This document shows, in pieces, positions 36,301 through 47,210 of a DNA stretch of 64,000 bases. Under the pieces are notes generated by a model. That model saw nothing but the letters and a program-made list of their open reading frames with translations. It was not told the DNA's origin and did no database searches. The stretch lies in NCBI GenBank assembly GCA_015232315.1, contig JADFZZ010000007.1, positions 62,001 to 126,000 on the forward strand, written 5' to 3'. Within the stretch, counting starts at the first letter, position 1. Each line of letters opens with the position of its first letter. This stretch comes from SAR324 cluster bacterium. Its GTDB lineage: Bacteria > SAR324 > NAC60-12. The position numbers and the translations under genes were made by a program.

Positions 36301-39300
36301 TTAACGATAAACTTCCTGTCCTTCTGTAATAGATCGAACATCCTCAAACACATCCACGCCAAACACATTCCCCAGTCCAAGGCTTTGTAGTTTGGGGATA
36401 ATAGCCTGAACAATCTCGTCTGCGCCGCCGTCACCACTCACTTTGAACGTGGTGAATTCTCCATTGTTGTTGATTGCCACAGTCAGGTTATTGACCACAT
36501 TATAATCCACCGATGTCGTGCCTGCGCCACCAGTATCTCCGTTGGCTACAATACCACCAGCCGCATATTTTTTGGGAACCCTGCCGGTATTATTCATGAA
36601 ATCGAGATTCTCAACTCCCAATCTGGAAACAGCCGACTTTCTGAGTATGTACTCACCGCCTTCCAGTTCGACAGAATTGCCCGCAATCGGGCCACCCATC
36701 GCCATTTTTATCGGAATGATCCCGCCTTCGCCAAACGGCAAGTATTTTTGAAAGTCCTTGGGAACAACGTCTTTCACAATATCCCTGCCAATCTTGCCTA
36801 GATCAATGCCACCGCCCACATTACTGAAATTGGCTATAAATGAATCAGTCGCTTTCCTGGCCACTGCTCCAAAATCTGGGAAGGTAGACGCATCAAACGA
36901 CAACTTCCCGAATATGTCGTTTAAGGCTTTAGACGCTTGTTCCTGTATGTTAGAAAAAGTGGAGGAATCAAACGACAGCAATGCGCCCACTTTATCGAAC
37001 GATGCAGAAAAGTTTTCAGTAAAGTTGCTAAAGGTTGACGGATCAAAACTCAACTTCCCAAACACGCTATCAAGAACGTTTCTTACAGTAGCTTCCAGAT
37101 TATATTGTTCACTCACTCCCTGCAAAAATGTAGCTGCTGCATTGAATGGAGCCATTAACACGTCAAAAACGCCCTGTACCGCACCTGTAATATCTGGCGT
37201 GGTCACTGATACGCTCCCAATATTCGCTGCGCCACCACCACCGCCGGTAAATAAACCAAACAGACTCGAAATTGATCCAATCACCAACTGGAACGCATCA
37301 TTTGCCGCATTCACCACTGCAATCACTGTTGCCGAAGATGCCTGCATTTGCGTCAATGGTGCAGACAATGATGCCAAAAATCCTGGAATCACACCTGATC
37401 CCCCTGCGGAGGCTTCCGCAGGAACACCACCTCCCTCCTCAAATTTCGGAATCAAGCCTCCATCGGCAAAAGTTCCCGTTTTGTTTAGCCGCCCCAGCCT
37501 GGATGCTCCGATCCGGTTGACGGTAGCTTTTTTGATGATGTACTCACCACCCTCCAGCTCCACCATTCCTCTGGAAGCTTTTACATACGCTGGGATTCCT
37601 CCATGCTTATGCGAAGGCCCAACGAGCAACCCCCCAGTCTGATAGGTGTCAATCGGGCCACCTTCCGCCTTCTCTTCACCGCCACCACCACCAAAAATAC
37701 TGGAGATTATATTCCCGAATGTGCTGAATACCGATCCCACGTTTCGCCCTAGCAATTGCATCGCTTGCGACGCCTGTGTCAATGTCGGAAAGTCCATCAT
37801 TGCTCCCAAATCACCAATGGATGTACCTATCCCTGAAATCCAGTTGCCAAGCTCTTTAATCCAGTCTTCTGGGCCACCAAATTGGCTCAGATCCGGCATT
37901 TCAAAATCAAATTCGGTGATGGTATCTTTCAAGGGGTTCAACGCCACATCCAGGTCTGATAACATTTTGCCGAAGTTCTCCAAGTTGACCGTCAGCGCAT
38001 TGAGTACGTCTATATCTGCTTGTGAAAACACGTCCTTCAAGGGGTTCAGCCCCACATCCAGGTCTGATAACGCTTCTCCAAAATTCCCCAGATTGACCGT
38101 CAATGCGTTGACATAATCAAATTCAAGCACAAAATCTTTCAAGGGGTTCAACGCAACATCTATGTCTGAAAAAAATGATTCAAGCCCTTTCAAATTGGAT
38201 GTAATGATGTTCAGCACATCAAAATCAAACTCAAAGCTCAGATCAACACCCTCAATCAACTCCTTCAAGGGGTTCAACCCTACATCTATGTCTGAAAAGA
38301 ATGATTCTAGCCCTTTCAAATTGGATGTAATGATGTTCAGCACATCAAAATCAATGTCCTTGAACGCATCTGGATTCGGCATCAATGATCCGATAACCTT
38401 GGCTATCAGTTTATCAATCTCTTCCTGAATCGTGTCGAATGTCGGGCTTTTCTGGGCAATGTCCAGAGCCAATGCCAGCGGTGCCAAAGGCAACAGCAAA
38501 ATGAACAGGAATAATTTTTTTATGTCTTCTTCATGTGCGCTGAACTCTCGCTCAATGTCCTGCATGATCTTTTCAGGGTCATTATTCGCAAAAATCATTC
38601 CGACTATTAATGCAGCAGCAGCCACCATCCAGCCACCGGCAACAAAGGCTATGGCAGTGGCAATTCCAACCGCAATGGCTTCTTCATCCGTGGCATTGTC
38701 GCCTAACAGTGCCTTGGTAATCAATGCGCCACCTACCAGGAACCCTATGGCAAGCCCGAATGTACCGCCTACTACGACCGCAATCGCAGAAGCCAACGCT
38801 AACGCATTACTGGCTTCAGGCTCAAACCCTGCCATATCCGCCAAGGCCGCCGTGAACATTGCCGCTGCTCCTGCCATCAGAATACTGCTTAACATTTCAG
38901 GGGCACCAGGAGGCAGATTGGCTGCTGCGCCCGCTAACGTTCCCGCACCTGAAATCAATGCCAGTGGGTCTGTTTTTGGTGGAGGATTGTCGTTTAGATT
39001 TGGATCCGGTGGGTCTGTGTCCGGCAAATCATATTTAGGGATCGTTATTGTTGACCCTGTGTCCGATGGGCCTGTACCGGAACTTGTATCGCCCGAAGTA
39101 TCCACCGTGACTTTGATCCCAGGATCAACGAGCTTTTCCAGTGCAGACTGGGTCTCCTTGTCCATCGAAATATCGAGGGACGTTGGGACGCTACTCGCAT
39201 CCATTTTGACGGTGAAGGTTTTATCGGCTGTATTGAAGGTTTTTAACTGACCTGCCAGGCCGTTAAACGCACTCTGAGACTCTCCCTCTAATGAACTAAT

Positions 39301-42300
39301 CACTTTCTGGGTCAGGGTAAAATCCGGCCCTATCTGCTCTGCCGTTTCCACTGAACTAACAAGGACAGCCCTCAATTCCAGGGCATCGTCTACCGACTGT
39401 CTTAACTGGGCATCATCAATAGCGATGGTGAGACCTTGATCAAGAAATTCAGCCTGACTCACTGCGTCAACCAACGGCTGAAAGCTCACAATCTGGGACT
39501 CGTCAAATGTCTCCACAAAGCCTTTTATCTTAGCCCGCATGGTTGCAAGTTCATCATCCTGCGTCTTCCTGAAGGATGAAGCAACCCTGTCAAAAGTGGA
39601 AGCCAATGCGTCCAGTTCCTCAACCGTCTTTGCTACAGAAATTGCGCTCAGGAGATCCGAGCTGATCGCTTGATCTGCCGTCATGCCTCCGGTTGCCAAT
39701 TTTTGCAGAGCTTTCCCCAGAATACCGCCTTGCTCAAACTTTCCTTCCTGTTGAGATTGGCTGAAGTTCTTTCCATGAGAGGCCAGCAATTGCAGGAAAA
39801 ACTCCTGGAATCCAGGCAGTTTCATAATATCTTTCGGGATAACTCCCTCACCGCCTTCCACTTCCGCAATATACACCCCATCTTTGTTCTGCACCTTGAT
39901 GCCCCCCTGTGCGTGGCTTGGGCCTTCCAGAATTCCACCCACTGCATGAGAGGGAAGTATCATGCCTTTTGCCCCGAAACCAAACCCTTTGAACACATCA
40001 ACAATGGGTTTCAAGATACTGCCTTCCCAGGGGTCATGTTCTTCATCTTCATCCTTCTCATTTTTTTTCTCATCTGCAAGCGAGGTTTGATAGCCTGTCA
40101 TGATGTTCAGGATTGCCTGGATACCGTTCGTGGCGTTGCTTCTTACCGTATCAATCGCATCTGTGATCGTGGTATCAGCTTCGTTTCCAGAAATGGTCTG
40201 TATCAGTGGTGTCATATTGGCGTTGAGCGTATCCAAGGCTGCATTGGTCTGAGCTTGCAGGTCAAACAACTTCTGGTCTCTGGCCTTCTGTAAATCTTCC
40301 TTGATTTTTTCCAGTAGTTCTCGCCGCTCTTCCTGGGATTTCATCAAATCAATGAGATCCTTCTCAAATTGCGCCTCCGCAGTTTTCAGACCGTCCAAGA
40401 TGGTATTCTGGGCACCCAGCAATCGCTGGAGTTCAGTGTTTTGTGCTTCCATGGCTGCGGTTTGTCCCGCAATTGCGAGGTTTGTCAAATCTGTTTGCTG
40501 TTGCAGGAGGGCGTTTTGCTGTTCCACCTGCTTATCAATCCTGATTTTTGCCAGTTCATTGTTCTTGGTATCACGGGCTACATCATACTCTCGGTTTTTT
40601 GCTGCCAGTTCTGCATCGGCCTGTATTTGTTGCTCCAGCAACGCAATATTCTGTTCCCGTCTGAGTGACTCCATTTGATCGTTTGCAGCAGTGAGCTGCG
40701 CTGCGATGTCTTCGCCCAGCGAGCCGAGAAGATTAAACAACGGGCCTGACTCCCCAAGCGAACCCACTAAACCGTCACGGACTTCAACCAATAAGGAACT
40801 GATCGGGCCATCGGCAGACAACAAATCTGTCAAAGAGGCGTCTCCGTCCACCTGGTTTGCCACCAGGTTCCCGATTTCGCCCTGCAATTGCTGAAGCTGA
40901 AACACATATTGGTCTGTGGAAATAAACCCTTGCTCATATTGCTGCTCCAATACGTCAACCTGCCGGTTGAGCAGGATGTTTGCCTGTTCCCGATTACCTG
41001 AAAGGCTGGTGTCCAGAGAGGCGTATTGCGCTTGCAAATCTGATAAAGATGAGGCCAGTGACTCCGCCGAAACGGAACCTGTTGAATCGTTCAGGCTTGC
41101 TTCAAAAATCTTTTCCTCAATGGATTTGTTGAGGTCAAACATGCTGTCCACAAAGTCTCTAAAATTATTCAGAGTCTCTGACTGGGAATCTGACTGTTCT
41201 TGTATCGCTTTCATCTGGGCATCAAACTCAGCATTGATATTCGCCACCTGAAGGTCGTGCAATATGTCCAGATATTCCAGCTCGATCCCTCTTTTCTCCT
41301 CGATTGCGTTCAACTCCTCCTGGGCCTGTTTTTCCAGTAGGTCGAGCTGATAAGCGTTGTACCGCTCTGTGGTTTTCCTGGCGTTATCAACATCTTCCGT
41401 GGTCAACGCTGCCAAAGATTCAATCCTGGCCATTTCCTGGAGATGTTCGTCCTCTTTGAACTCTGCGCCTTCAATGTTTGCTCTGACTGCTTCTTTGTAT
41501 GCTTTGCTGTCCAACTGAGCCTGAACGTCAGCGGCTTTGGTCATAATACCCGCCAGTTCAGCGGCCATCCTTGTTTCTAATGTGGATTGTATGTCTGTGC
41601 CTTTTACTTTTGACAATTCCAACCGTGCATCAACGGCAGCAAGTCTGGCCGCCATGTTATCTCCGGCAGCGTTGAATTTCGCCTGTTCGATGCTCAAATC
41701 CTCCGAGGCTCTCAGATTTTCAATCATGGTGGCATTGTAGGCGGCCAAAATAGATGCTTCTTCATTCCGCAAGATGGCCATTTGGTTTACATAGCCCTGC
41801 TCTATTTCGATCAAGGCTCTTGTCGTGTTGAGGTCGGATATGGTGGAGAGGACTGAACTAGATAAACTCTCTAGCCCCTCTCTGAGTGAGCTGATAGTGG
41901 ATTCTGTACTGGAGATGGATTCTCTCACACCGTAGATTGCGTCATTCAAACCGAGTTTTGCTTCTGAGACCAGCATACCTGCGGTGTTATAAACTGCTTC
42001 TGCGCCGTCCATGATGAGACTGACCTGTTCTTTCAACTGATTGAGTTCTTCCAGACGGCTTCCGGCTTTGACTTCACCATATTGATTGGCCTGGAAATTC
42101 AATAACTCGGCTTCAAACCCGTCACCGACTATCCCTGTAATCTGCTCTGCGAAGTCACCAAACACGCTCTCCATAGTGGAGCCTTCTCCGAATATCTCTT
42201 CCAGTTGTGTCTGGTCGATTCCAGTAGTCAGCGCAGCGTCCAGGAATGATTTTTGACTTTCCAACATCAGATTCAGGTACTCCACCTGAGCGTCAAAATT

Positions 42301-45300
42301 GCTTTTAATCGCTACTGCCAGACTGTCATGCAACTGGATAAGGCTTTCCAGGTCAGGCATTAAATCGGCCACATTTTCCTGCTGGCTTGCGAGGGCGGCG
42401 TTGTATTTTTCCATTCCCTTGGTAATGAGCGCCGTGGTGGTACTGATGGCGATGCCCATATCCTCAAAACCTGCTGCGCCCTGGTTGATCAATGTTTCTG
42501 CCAACACACCGTCTGTTGTACCAGGATCAAAATCACCCGCAGACACCAACCCTTCAAACTTCTTCCCAATCTGAGTAACAAGATCCGCAATGTCCGCCTG
42601 GGTACTCTCTATCGCTGACTGGGCGGCTTTCAGTGGCGACTTGGTGAGAGTATCAACAATCGAATTAATATCCTTGGTGATGCTGCTGATGTTCTCCAGA
42701 ACAGATTTAATATTGTTCAAGAGTTCCATCTGTAACTTATAGTTTTCCATGATGGCATCTGAAACCAGTTCGGAGTTTTTCACAACCGCATTGGCAAACG
42801 CTTCGCTATCATAATCAAGACCCTCGAATCCCGTAGTAATCAGCGAGGAAAAGTCTGCGAAACCGTTTGCTCCCGCTTTGATAACACCCTTGAGCTGAGA
42901 ATTAAGGTCATCAATTGCGCCTCCAGCTCCGATTCGCAAATTGTTCTGTGCCTCAAGCATTCTATCAGAGATGGATGAACCGGCCTCTTTGATGGACTGG
43001 AATTTCCCTTCCAAATCACCAATGGCTGCCGAAAAGGTGTCCATTATTCTGTTGATCCTGTCCATGGTCTCTTGATATTTGCGCTCCCGCTCTTCCTCTT
43101 TGGCTTGCTGTACGCCATACGCTGCGCCTGCCAACGCAAACACCGCACCGACTGGGCCTGCATAAGCTGAAGCTCCAGCAACACCCGCAAATTCTGCGGC
43201 CTGTATGCCAGCCGCCCCTAGAGCCAACCCTTGCTGTGATCCTTGCAATCCTGCATCGAACCCGTCCACGTTGCGCTTGAAGGCATCCGCAATCAATTTA
43301 CCGGCTTCCGACCATCCCTGTTCTGATAGCTGATCCCATTGACCAGTGATGAGCAGCCCTGTGTTTCCTGCGCCAGCTCCCGAAAATGCCGACATGATCG
43401 CAGCCCGTTCTTTCTGCTTCTTGAGGATCTCGTCTTCCAGCTCATACATTTGTTCCAGCAAACCCAGTTGCGTTTCGTATTCTGTGGAAATTTCTGGCAA
43501 TCCTGCGCTCTTGGCTACACCAATCGCTTTGCTGGCTTCTTCCAGTTGCAGTTCCCGCTCCTTGTTTTTTGCGGCCTTCTCTCCTCCTTCGATAAACGAT
43601 TCCTGAATGATCAGATTTTTCTGGAGCTGGTAGTTTTGCGTCTGCAATTGCTCCTGAAACCTCTTCAACTGCTCATTGCGTTGCTTGTCAGTTTCCGACA
43701 GTTTCTCGTTGGCTGCCATTTCTGTCTGCACATCGTGGATCTCGGTCACAAGTCTCTTTTGTTCCTCCAGTCCTGCAATCAGGTCTGCTTTCCCTGCCTT
43801 CCGAGCGGCTTCTAGCTTTTCGTCAATATTCTTCAACTCAATGCGGTATTCGGTCTCACGTTGCAATAGGCCCAGTTGGTCTCTTCTGGTCTGTTCCTTC
43901 CGTTCCTCGATGTCTGCGAGGTTGCGTTCAATCTCGGTCTGTTCCCTGGAACCCTGGAGTTGATTTTCAGAGGTTTTTCCGAGTTCTTTGGACTTTTCCA
44001 GCATTTTAATACTAAGCGATAGCTGGTCACTAAGCCCCTTGTTCTGTTCCGCAACTTCTCTTGTCTGCGTTTTCAGCTCGTCTGTGATTTCTTGCTGATT
44101 GTTAAATTCTTCAAGCAGTTGTGCCGCAGTTTTGTTGGCCTTGTTGGGTGCCAAAGTGTCCAGTACCTTCAATTGGGCATCAATTTGCTGCAACTCTGAA
44201 GTCATCTGGGAGATGTAGGTTTTTTCCTGTGCGACACCAGCCTGTAAATCATCAAGTTTATTCTGATAAATTTTTACACTGTTGCTGGCGAATCTTTCGC
44301 CAAGCTTGCCCCTGTTCGCATTCACATCATCAATCAATTTTTGAGTATTGGAAATGGCCAAATTTGACTTTTCGATGCGTCTGTCTGCATCATCCATTTC
44401 TGATCTAATCACTGACGCATAATCGCCCCAGTATTTTTTCAAGTCTTTTGCAAATGCAGCGTTTTTTGCGTCAATCCTCAGCCCTTTTGCCTTGGCCGCA
44501 TTGAATTCTTTCACTGTCGCAGTGTTCCCCGCATAGGTCTGGATCAAAAGATCATTGGCCTGTTTTTCTGCGATCAACCCCTTCAAATACCTGTCACTCA
44601 GTGCCATGAGGAGGTTGTATTTGTTCACGGCAACTCCTCCCACACTGGCGGCGGTGGAGGTACTCTCTGTCAATTCTTTGATCAAGTCCCTGATTTCTCC
44701 CAGTGCTTTCTTGTCGATAAAGTCTTTAATCACCAGAGCTTCACCACTGCCTTCTGCTTGTTTACGCAAATTGGCGATGGCTGCCGTCATCGTGGCCATC
44801 ATGCGATCCAACGCTCCACTGAAATTAAATGAAAACACATCCGTCATCAATTGCAGTAAACCAATGGCCAAAATCTTGATTCCTTCAAGCATCTTGGAGA
44901 TTTTATCCAGGCTTGACTCTAGCTCCTCCATGCCGGTTGGACTTTTTTTGATCTGCTGGAAGGTCTCATAAATAGCATAGCCCACGGCCAGAATACCGGA
45001 CGCAAGCAGTGCCATTTTACCGGCGGTCAATCCCACCAAAGCCACTTTCAGCGCATTGGCTGCGATCACCGCCTGACTCATCCCGACCTGGAATAACAAA
45101 ATAGCTTTGTCTACACGCTCCACCACCGCAAGGTAGGCGACTTTTGCCAGCACCAGGGTCTTGTATGCGGTGGTTAGCAATACAATCGTACCGGTCAAGG
45201 ACAGCATCATTTCACCAAGCCCTCGCAACAACACGATGGAATTATCCGTGGACTCAAAAAAGTCCCTGATGGAATTCGCCAGATCCTCAACGTGCCTCAA

Positions 45301-46704
45301 TACTGCCATCACTGCCGGTCTCAACTTCTGGAACAACGCTTCATACATCGCATCCAGTGCCGATAGCGTAATGGACATTTGCCCTGCGGTGTTGTCCAGG
45401 GCGGCCTTATACGATTCCTCGGCTGAGATGGCGTAACGCTGCGCTCTGGCGTAATCCTCAATGCCTTTGGTCGTTTCTTTTACGGAGTTCAGCAAAACCA
45501 TGGCCGAGGCCACATTCTCCCGTCCGAAAATCCGCCCCATGATGGATTGGATGTCCACATCGTTCAGTCCTTCCACGCTTTGCCGAATCAGCCCGAAAAT
45601 TTCTGGAAGAGTCTTGAGCTTTCCTGTGGATTCATCCGTAAAACTATTGACGGAGAGCTTTAGACGGCCAAAGGCTTCAACGGTTTCAGGGGTGATAGAT
45701 GTGAGTATGGACAGGATGCCTTTGAGTTGATTACCGGCTTTTGAACCGTCTATGGCATTGTCATTGAACAGGGACAGGGTAGCTGCCGTGTTTTCCAGGC
45801 TCATCCCGACAGCGTTGGCAATCGGGCCGACTTCAGCTAATCCTTCAGCCAGTCGTTCCACATTGGCAGCACTCGTAGTCCAAGCCCCGACAAACACATC
45901 GGAAACCCTGTCTGCCTGATCTGCCATCAAGCCAAATTGGTTTAAGGTAGCAACTATGACTTCACCCACCCGCTCGATGTTCGTGCTGGTTGCTCCTGCG
46001 AGATTGAGGGCGGCGGTAATGGCGTTGAGCGAATCCACGGCTTTGAGTCCGCCAGCGATTAAATTGGCAAACGCATTGGCCACTTGACCTGCGGTGAAGG
46101 CGGTTGTCGAACCCAATGCCTTGGCTTTTTCGGTAATTTCGGAAAATAACTCACTCGTTTTTTGGAGATTTCCAACCTGGGCGACTTTAGACAGTGACTT
46201 TTCCAGCTCAATGCCACTAGCGGTTAAAGTACGGATAGTGCCAACCGTCAACATCCCGACCGCCTGGATCGCAAACAAGCCGGAAGCAATTTCATTGAGA
46301 GTTGTGTTTTTGTGCCGCAGTCCAGCCAACGCCTGATCAAGCTTTTTTGTGCTGTCCACAGTTCGGTTGAAACTATTTCTGACAGCCTCAGAACTCTGGA
46401 CAAGCGTCTGGATTGACCTTCCCGCAATCACGATGTCTTTGGCGGCCATTCCCCACTTTTTTGCAGCAACCTCCGCAGCTTTGCCGCTCTCTCGTCCCGC
46501 TTTGCTGAAGGATGCCGCCAGTTGTTCCGCAGTCCTGGTTCCACCAGACGCAATGGCCTGATGGCTTTTCTGGTAAGTATCGGCTGTTTGTTTGGAGGAG
46601 GTTTTAAGGGCTTTGTCAGTTTGCTCTGCGGTGCGCTGGAACGCTCTGAGTTTTGGGGTTCCGTCATCCTCTACGGTGATCTTACTGCGTAAATCGAAAG
46701 TCAT
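36301..46704 (-). CDS. Giant tail tape measure protein
   Basis: 3467 residues. The N-terminus carries a TP901-type tape measure core at about 150-350 (EITEKAKALGSTTAFTAGQVANAF, then NAVGMSLENTAATLSLFNDNAI). Long coiled coils fill about 780-2200. Hydrophobic helices at about 2590-2705 may insert into the host membrane during DNA entry. Four related repeats lie at about 2780-2935, and Gly-rich GPSHxxGG motifs at about 2258, 3028 and 3348. The length implies a tail near half a micrometre (about 0.15 nm per residue). Its ATG overlaps the upstream stop (ATGA). Confidence 0.93.
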   Translation of the reverse strand: MTFDLRSKITVEDDGTPKLRAFQRTAEQTDKALKTSSKQTADTYQKSHQAIASGGTRTAEQLAASFSKAGRESGKAAEVAAKKWGMAAKDIVIAGRSIQTLVQSSEAVRNSFNRTVDSTKKLDQALAGLRHKNTTLNEIASGLFAIQAVGMLTVGTIRTLTASGIELEKSLSKVAQVGNLQKTSELFSEITEKAKALGSTTAFTAGQVANAFANLIAGGLKAVDSLNAITAALNLAGATSTNIERVGEVIVATLNQFGLMADQADRVSDVFVGAWTTSAANVERLAEGLAEVGPIANAVGMSLENTAATLSLFNDNAIDGSKAGNQLKGILSILTSITPETVEAFGRLKLSVNSFTDESTGKLKTLPEIFGLIRQSVEGLNDVDIQSIMGRIFGRENVASAMVLLNSVKETTKGIEDYARAQRYAISAEESYKAALDNTAGQMSITLSALDAMYEALFQKLRPAVMAVLRHVEDLANSIRDFFESTDNSIVLLRGLGEMMLSLTGTIVLLTTAYKTLVLAKVAYLAVVERVDKAILLFQVGMSQAVIAANALKVALVGLTAGKMALLASGILAVGYAIYETFQQIKKSPTGMEELESSLDKISKMLEGIKILAIGLLQLMTDVFSFNFSGALDRMMATMTAAIANLRKQAEGSGEALVIKDFIDKKALGEIRDLIKELTESTSTAASVGGVAVNKYNLLMALSDRYLKGLIAEKQANDLLIQTYAGNTATVKEFNAAKAKGLRIDAKNAAFAKDLKKYWGDYASVIRSEMDDADRRIEKSNLAISNTQKLIDDVNANRGKLGERFASNSVKIYQNKLDDLQAGVAQEKTYISQMTSELQQIDAQLKVLDTLAPNKANKTAAQLLEEFNNQQEITDELKTQTREVAEQNKGLSDQLSLSIKMLEKSKELGKTSENQLQGSREQTEIERNLADIEERKEQTRRDQLGLLQRETEYRIELKNIDEKLEAARKAGKADLIAGLEEQKRLVTEIHDVQTEMAANEKLSETDKQRNEQLKRFQEQLQTQNYQLQKNLIIQESFIEGGEKAAKNKERELQLEEASKAIGVAKSAGLPEISTEYETQLGLLEQMYELEDEILKKQKERAAIMSAFSGAGAGNTGLLITGQWDQLSEQGWSEAGKLIADAFKRNVDGFDAGLQGSQQGLALGAAGIQAAEFAGVAGASAYAGPVGAVFALAGAAYGVQQAKEEERERKYQETMDRINRIMDTFSAAIGDLEGKFQSIKEAGSSISDRMLEAQNNLRIGAGGAIDDLNSQLKGVIKAGANGFADFSSLITTGFEGLDYDSEAFANAVVKNSELVSDAIMENYKLQMELLNNIKSVLENISSITKDINSIVDTLTKSPLKAAQSAIESTQADIADLVTQIGKKFEGLVSAGDFDPGTTDGVLAETLINQGAAGFEDMGIAISTTTALITKGMEKYNAALASQQENVADLMPDLESLIQLHDSLAVAIKSNFDAQVEYLNLMLESQKSFLDAALTTGIDQTQLEEIFGEGSTMESVFGDFAEQITGIVGDGFEAELLNFQANQYGEVKAGSRLEELNQLKEQVSLIMDGAEAVYNTAGMLVSEAKLGLNDAIYGVRESISSTESTISSLREGLESLSSSVLSTISDLNTTRALIEIEQGYVNQMAILRNEEASILAAYNATMIENLRASEDLSIEQAKFNAAGDNMAARLAAVDARLELSKVKGTDIQSTLETRMAAELAGIMTKAADVQAQLDSKAYKEAVRANIEGAEFKEDEHLQEMARIESLAALTTEDVDNARKTTERYNAYQLDLLEKQAQEELNAIEEKRGIELEYLDILHDLQVANINAEFDAQMKAIQEQSDSQSETLNNFRDFVDSMFDLNKSIEEKIFEASLNDSTGSVSAESLASSLSDLQAQYASLDTSLSGNREQANILLNRQVDVLEQQYEQGFISTDQYVFQLQQLQGEIGNLVANQVDGDASLTDLLSADGPISSLLVEVRDGLVGSLGESGPLFNLLGSLGEDIAAQLTAANDQMESLRREQNIALLEQQIQADAELAAKNREYDVARDTKNNELAKIRIDKQVEQQNALLQQQTDLTNLAIAGQTAAMEAQNTELQRLLGAQNTILDGLKTAEAQFEKDLIDLMKSQEERRELLEKIKEDLQKARDQKLFDLQAQTNAALDTLNANMTPLIQTISGNEADTTITDAIDTVRSNATNGIQAILNIMTGYQTSLADEKKNEKDEDEEHDPWEGSILKPIVDVFKGFGFGAKGMILPSHAVGGILEGPSHAQGGIKVQNKDGVYIAEVEGGEGVIPKDIMKLPGFQEFFLQLLASHGKNFSQSQQEGKFEQGGILGKALQKLATGGMTADQAISSDLLSAISVAKTVEELDALASTFDRVASSFRKTQDDELATMRAKIKGFVETFDESQIVSFQPLVDAVSQAEFLDQGLTIAIDDAQLRQSVDDALELRAVLVSSVETAEQIGPDFTLTQKVISSLEGESQSAFNGLAGQLKTFNTADKTFTVKMDASSVPTSLDISMDKETQSALEKLVDPGIKVTVDTSGDTSSGTGPSDTGSTITIPKYDLPDTDPPDPNLNDNPPPKTDPLALISGAGTLAGAAANLPPGAPEMLSSILMAGAAAMFTAALADMAGFEPEASNALALASAIAVVVGGTFGLAIGFLVGGALITKALLGDNATDEEAIAVGIATAIAFVAGGWMVAAAALIVGMIFANNDPEKIMQDIEREFSAHEEDIKKLFLFILLLPLAPLALALDIAQKSPTFDTIQEEIDKLIAKVIGSLMPNPDAFKDIDFDVLNIITSNLKGLESFFSDIDVGLNPLKELIEGVDLSFEFDFDVLNIITSNLKGLESFFSDIDVALNPLKDFVLEFDYVNALTVNLGNFGEALSDLDVGLNPLKDVFSQADIDVLNALTVNLENFGKMLSDLDVALNPLKDTITEFDFEMPDLSQFGGPEDWIKELGNWISGIGTSIGDLGAMMDFPTLTQASQAMQLLGRNVGSVFSTFGNIISSIFGGGGGEEKAEGGPIDTYQTGGLLVGPSHKHGGIPAYVKASRGMVELEGGEYIIKKATVNRIGASRLGRLNKTGTFADGGLIPKFEEGGGVPAEASAGGSGVIPGFLASLSAPLTQMQASSATVIAVVNAANDAFQLVIGSISSLFGLFTGGGGGAANIGSVSVTTPDITGAVQGVFDVLMAPFNAAATFLQGVSEQYNLEATVRNVLDSVFGKLSFDPSTFSNFTENFSASFDKVGALLSFDSSTFSNIQEQASKALNDIFGKLSFDASTFPDFGAVARKATDSFIANFSNVGGGIDLGKIGRDIVKDVVPKDFQKYLPFGEGGIIPIKMAMGGPIAGNSVELEGGEYILRKSAVSRLGVENLDFMNNTGRVPKKYAAGGIVANGDTGGAGTTSVDYNVVNNLTVAINNNGEFTTFKVSGDGGADEIVQAIIPKLQSLGLGNVFGVDVFEDVRSITEGQEVYR
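37905..38363 (-). repeat. Four tandem repeats inside the tape measure gene
   Basis: Four units, spaced about 102-126 bp, each encode a version of L(N/T)xxxNLxxLExFFSDIDVxLNPLK or its variant LxNFGxxLSDLDVxLNPLK. The DNA of units near 38138 and 38264 is almost identical over 90 bp. Two subtypes alternate as pairs, suggesting duplication of a duplicate. The repeats could have changed tail length in steps. Confidence 0.8.
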
Positions 46705-47210
46705 GTTGCCTTTGTACGCTGCTGGTCGTGTTTCTGATGATTCCGTTTCTGGTTTTCGCTCTGCGCTTTGGAGTAACCGCTATAATAAGAGGCCACCAGA
46801 CGCTTCACGAACAACAATTCCTGCGGATTTTCTGGGTCTAATTCATATTCGGCCATCATCATCTTCAAATCATCGGTGTCATAAAGCTTGAACTCACTTT
46901 GTGCCCCACAGATGAAAGTCATAATGACGCTCAGATGTCGTTTCAGATCATGCAACAGTCTGTTCTGTAGCCCCAATCTGCAATTTCCAAAGCAATAATA
47001 CTGATTTTTGTTAAGGAGTGATTCACCAAATAACTTGGTGGCTAGAATCCTGTATTCCATTTCTGAATAAACGGAATCTCTGGGATCGGGGTGGCCTTGT
47101 TCTGTCCAAAGTTGGAAGGTCGTTTTTTCGTCTGGCTGGAGTTTGTCAGCCTTGAATCTGCGGAGAAAATCGTCCAGTTCTTCCTCATCATAGTATAATC
47201 CCTGAAACAT
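46701..47210 (-). CDS. Tail assembly chaperone, frameshifted C-terminal part (T-like)
   Basis: 169 residues from its internal ATG, but probably made only as the C-terminal part of a fusion. A -1 slip at the A9 run (47341-47349) enters this frame 44 codons before the ATG with no stop between. The ribosome site for the ATG is poor (GGAG two bases before). The sequence has acidic helices (YYDEEELDDFLRRF) and a basic tail rich in Gln and Lys. It ends overlapping the tape measure start by 4 bp. This is the position of gpG-T of lambda-like phages. Confidence 0.83.
   Translation of the reverse strand: MFQGLYYDEEELDDFLRRFKADKLQPDEKTTFQLWTEQGHPDPRDSVYSEMEYRILATKLFGESLLNKNQYYCFGNCRLGLQNRLLHDLKRHLSVIMTFICGAQSEFKLYDTDDLKMMMAEYELDPENPQELLFVKRLVASYYSGYSKAQSENQKRNHQKHDQQRTKAT

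Noticed and set aside
38432-39250. 272-aa Ala/Ser/Asn-rich plus-strand frame in the tape measure gene
   Set aside because: Composition reflects the reverse complement of Ala-rich tape measure codons; no independent support.
39670-40293. 207-aa frame on the plus strand inside the tape measure gene
   Set aside because: Antisense shadow of a coiled-coil region; low-complexity composition and no start signal.
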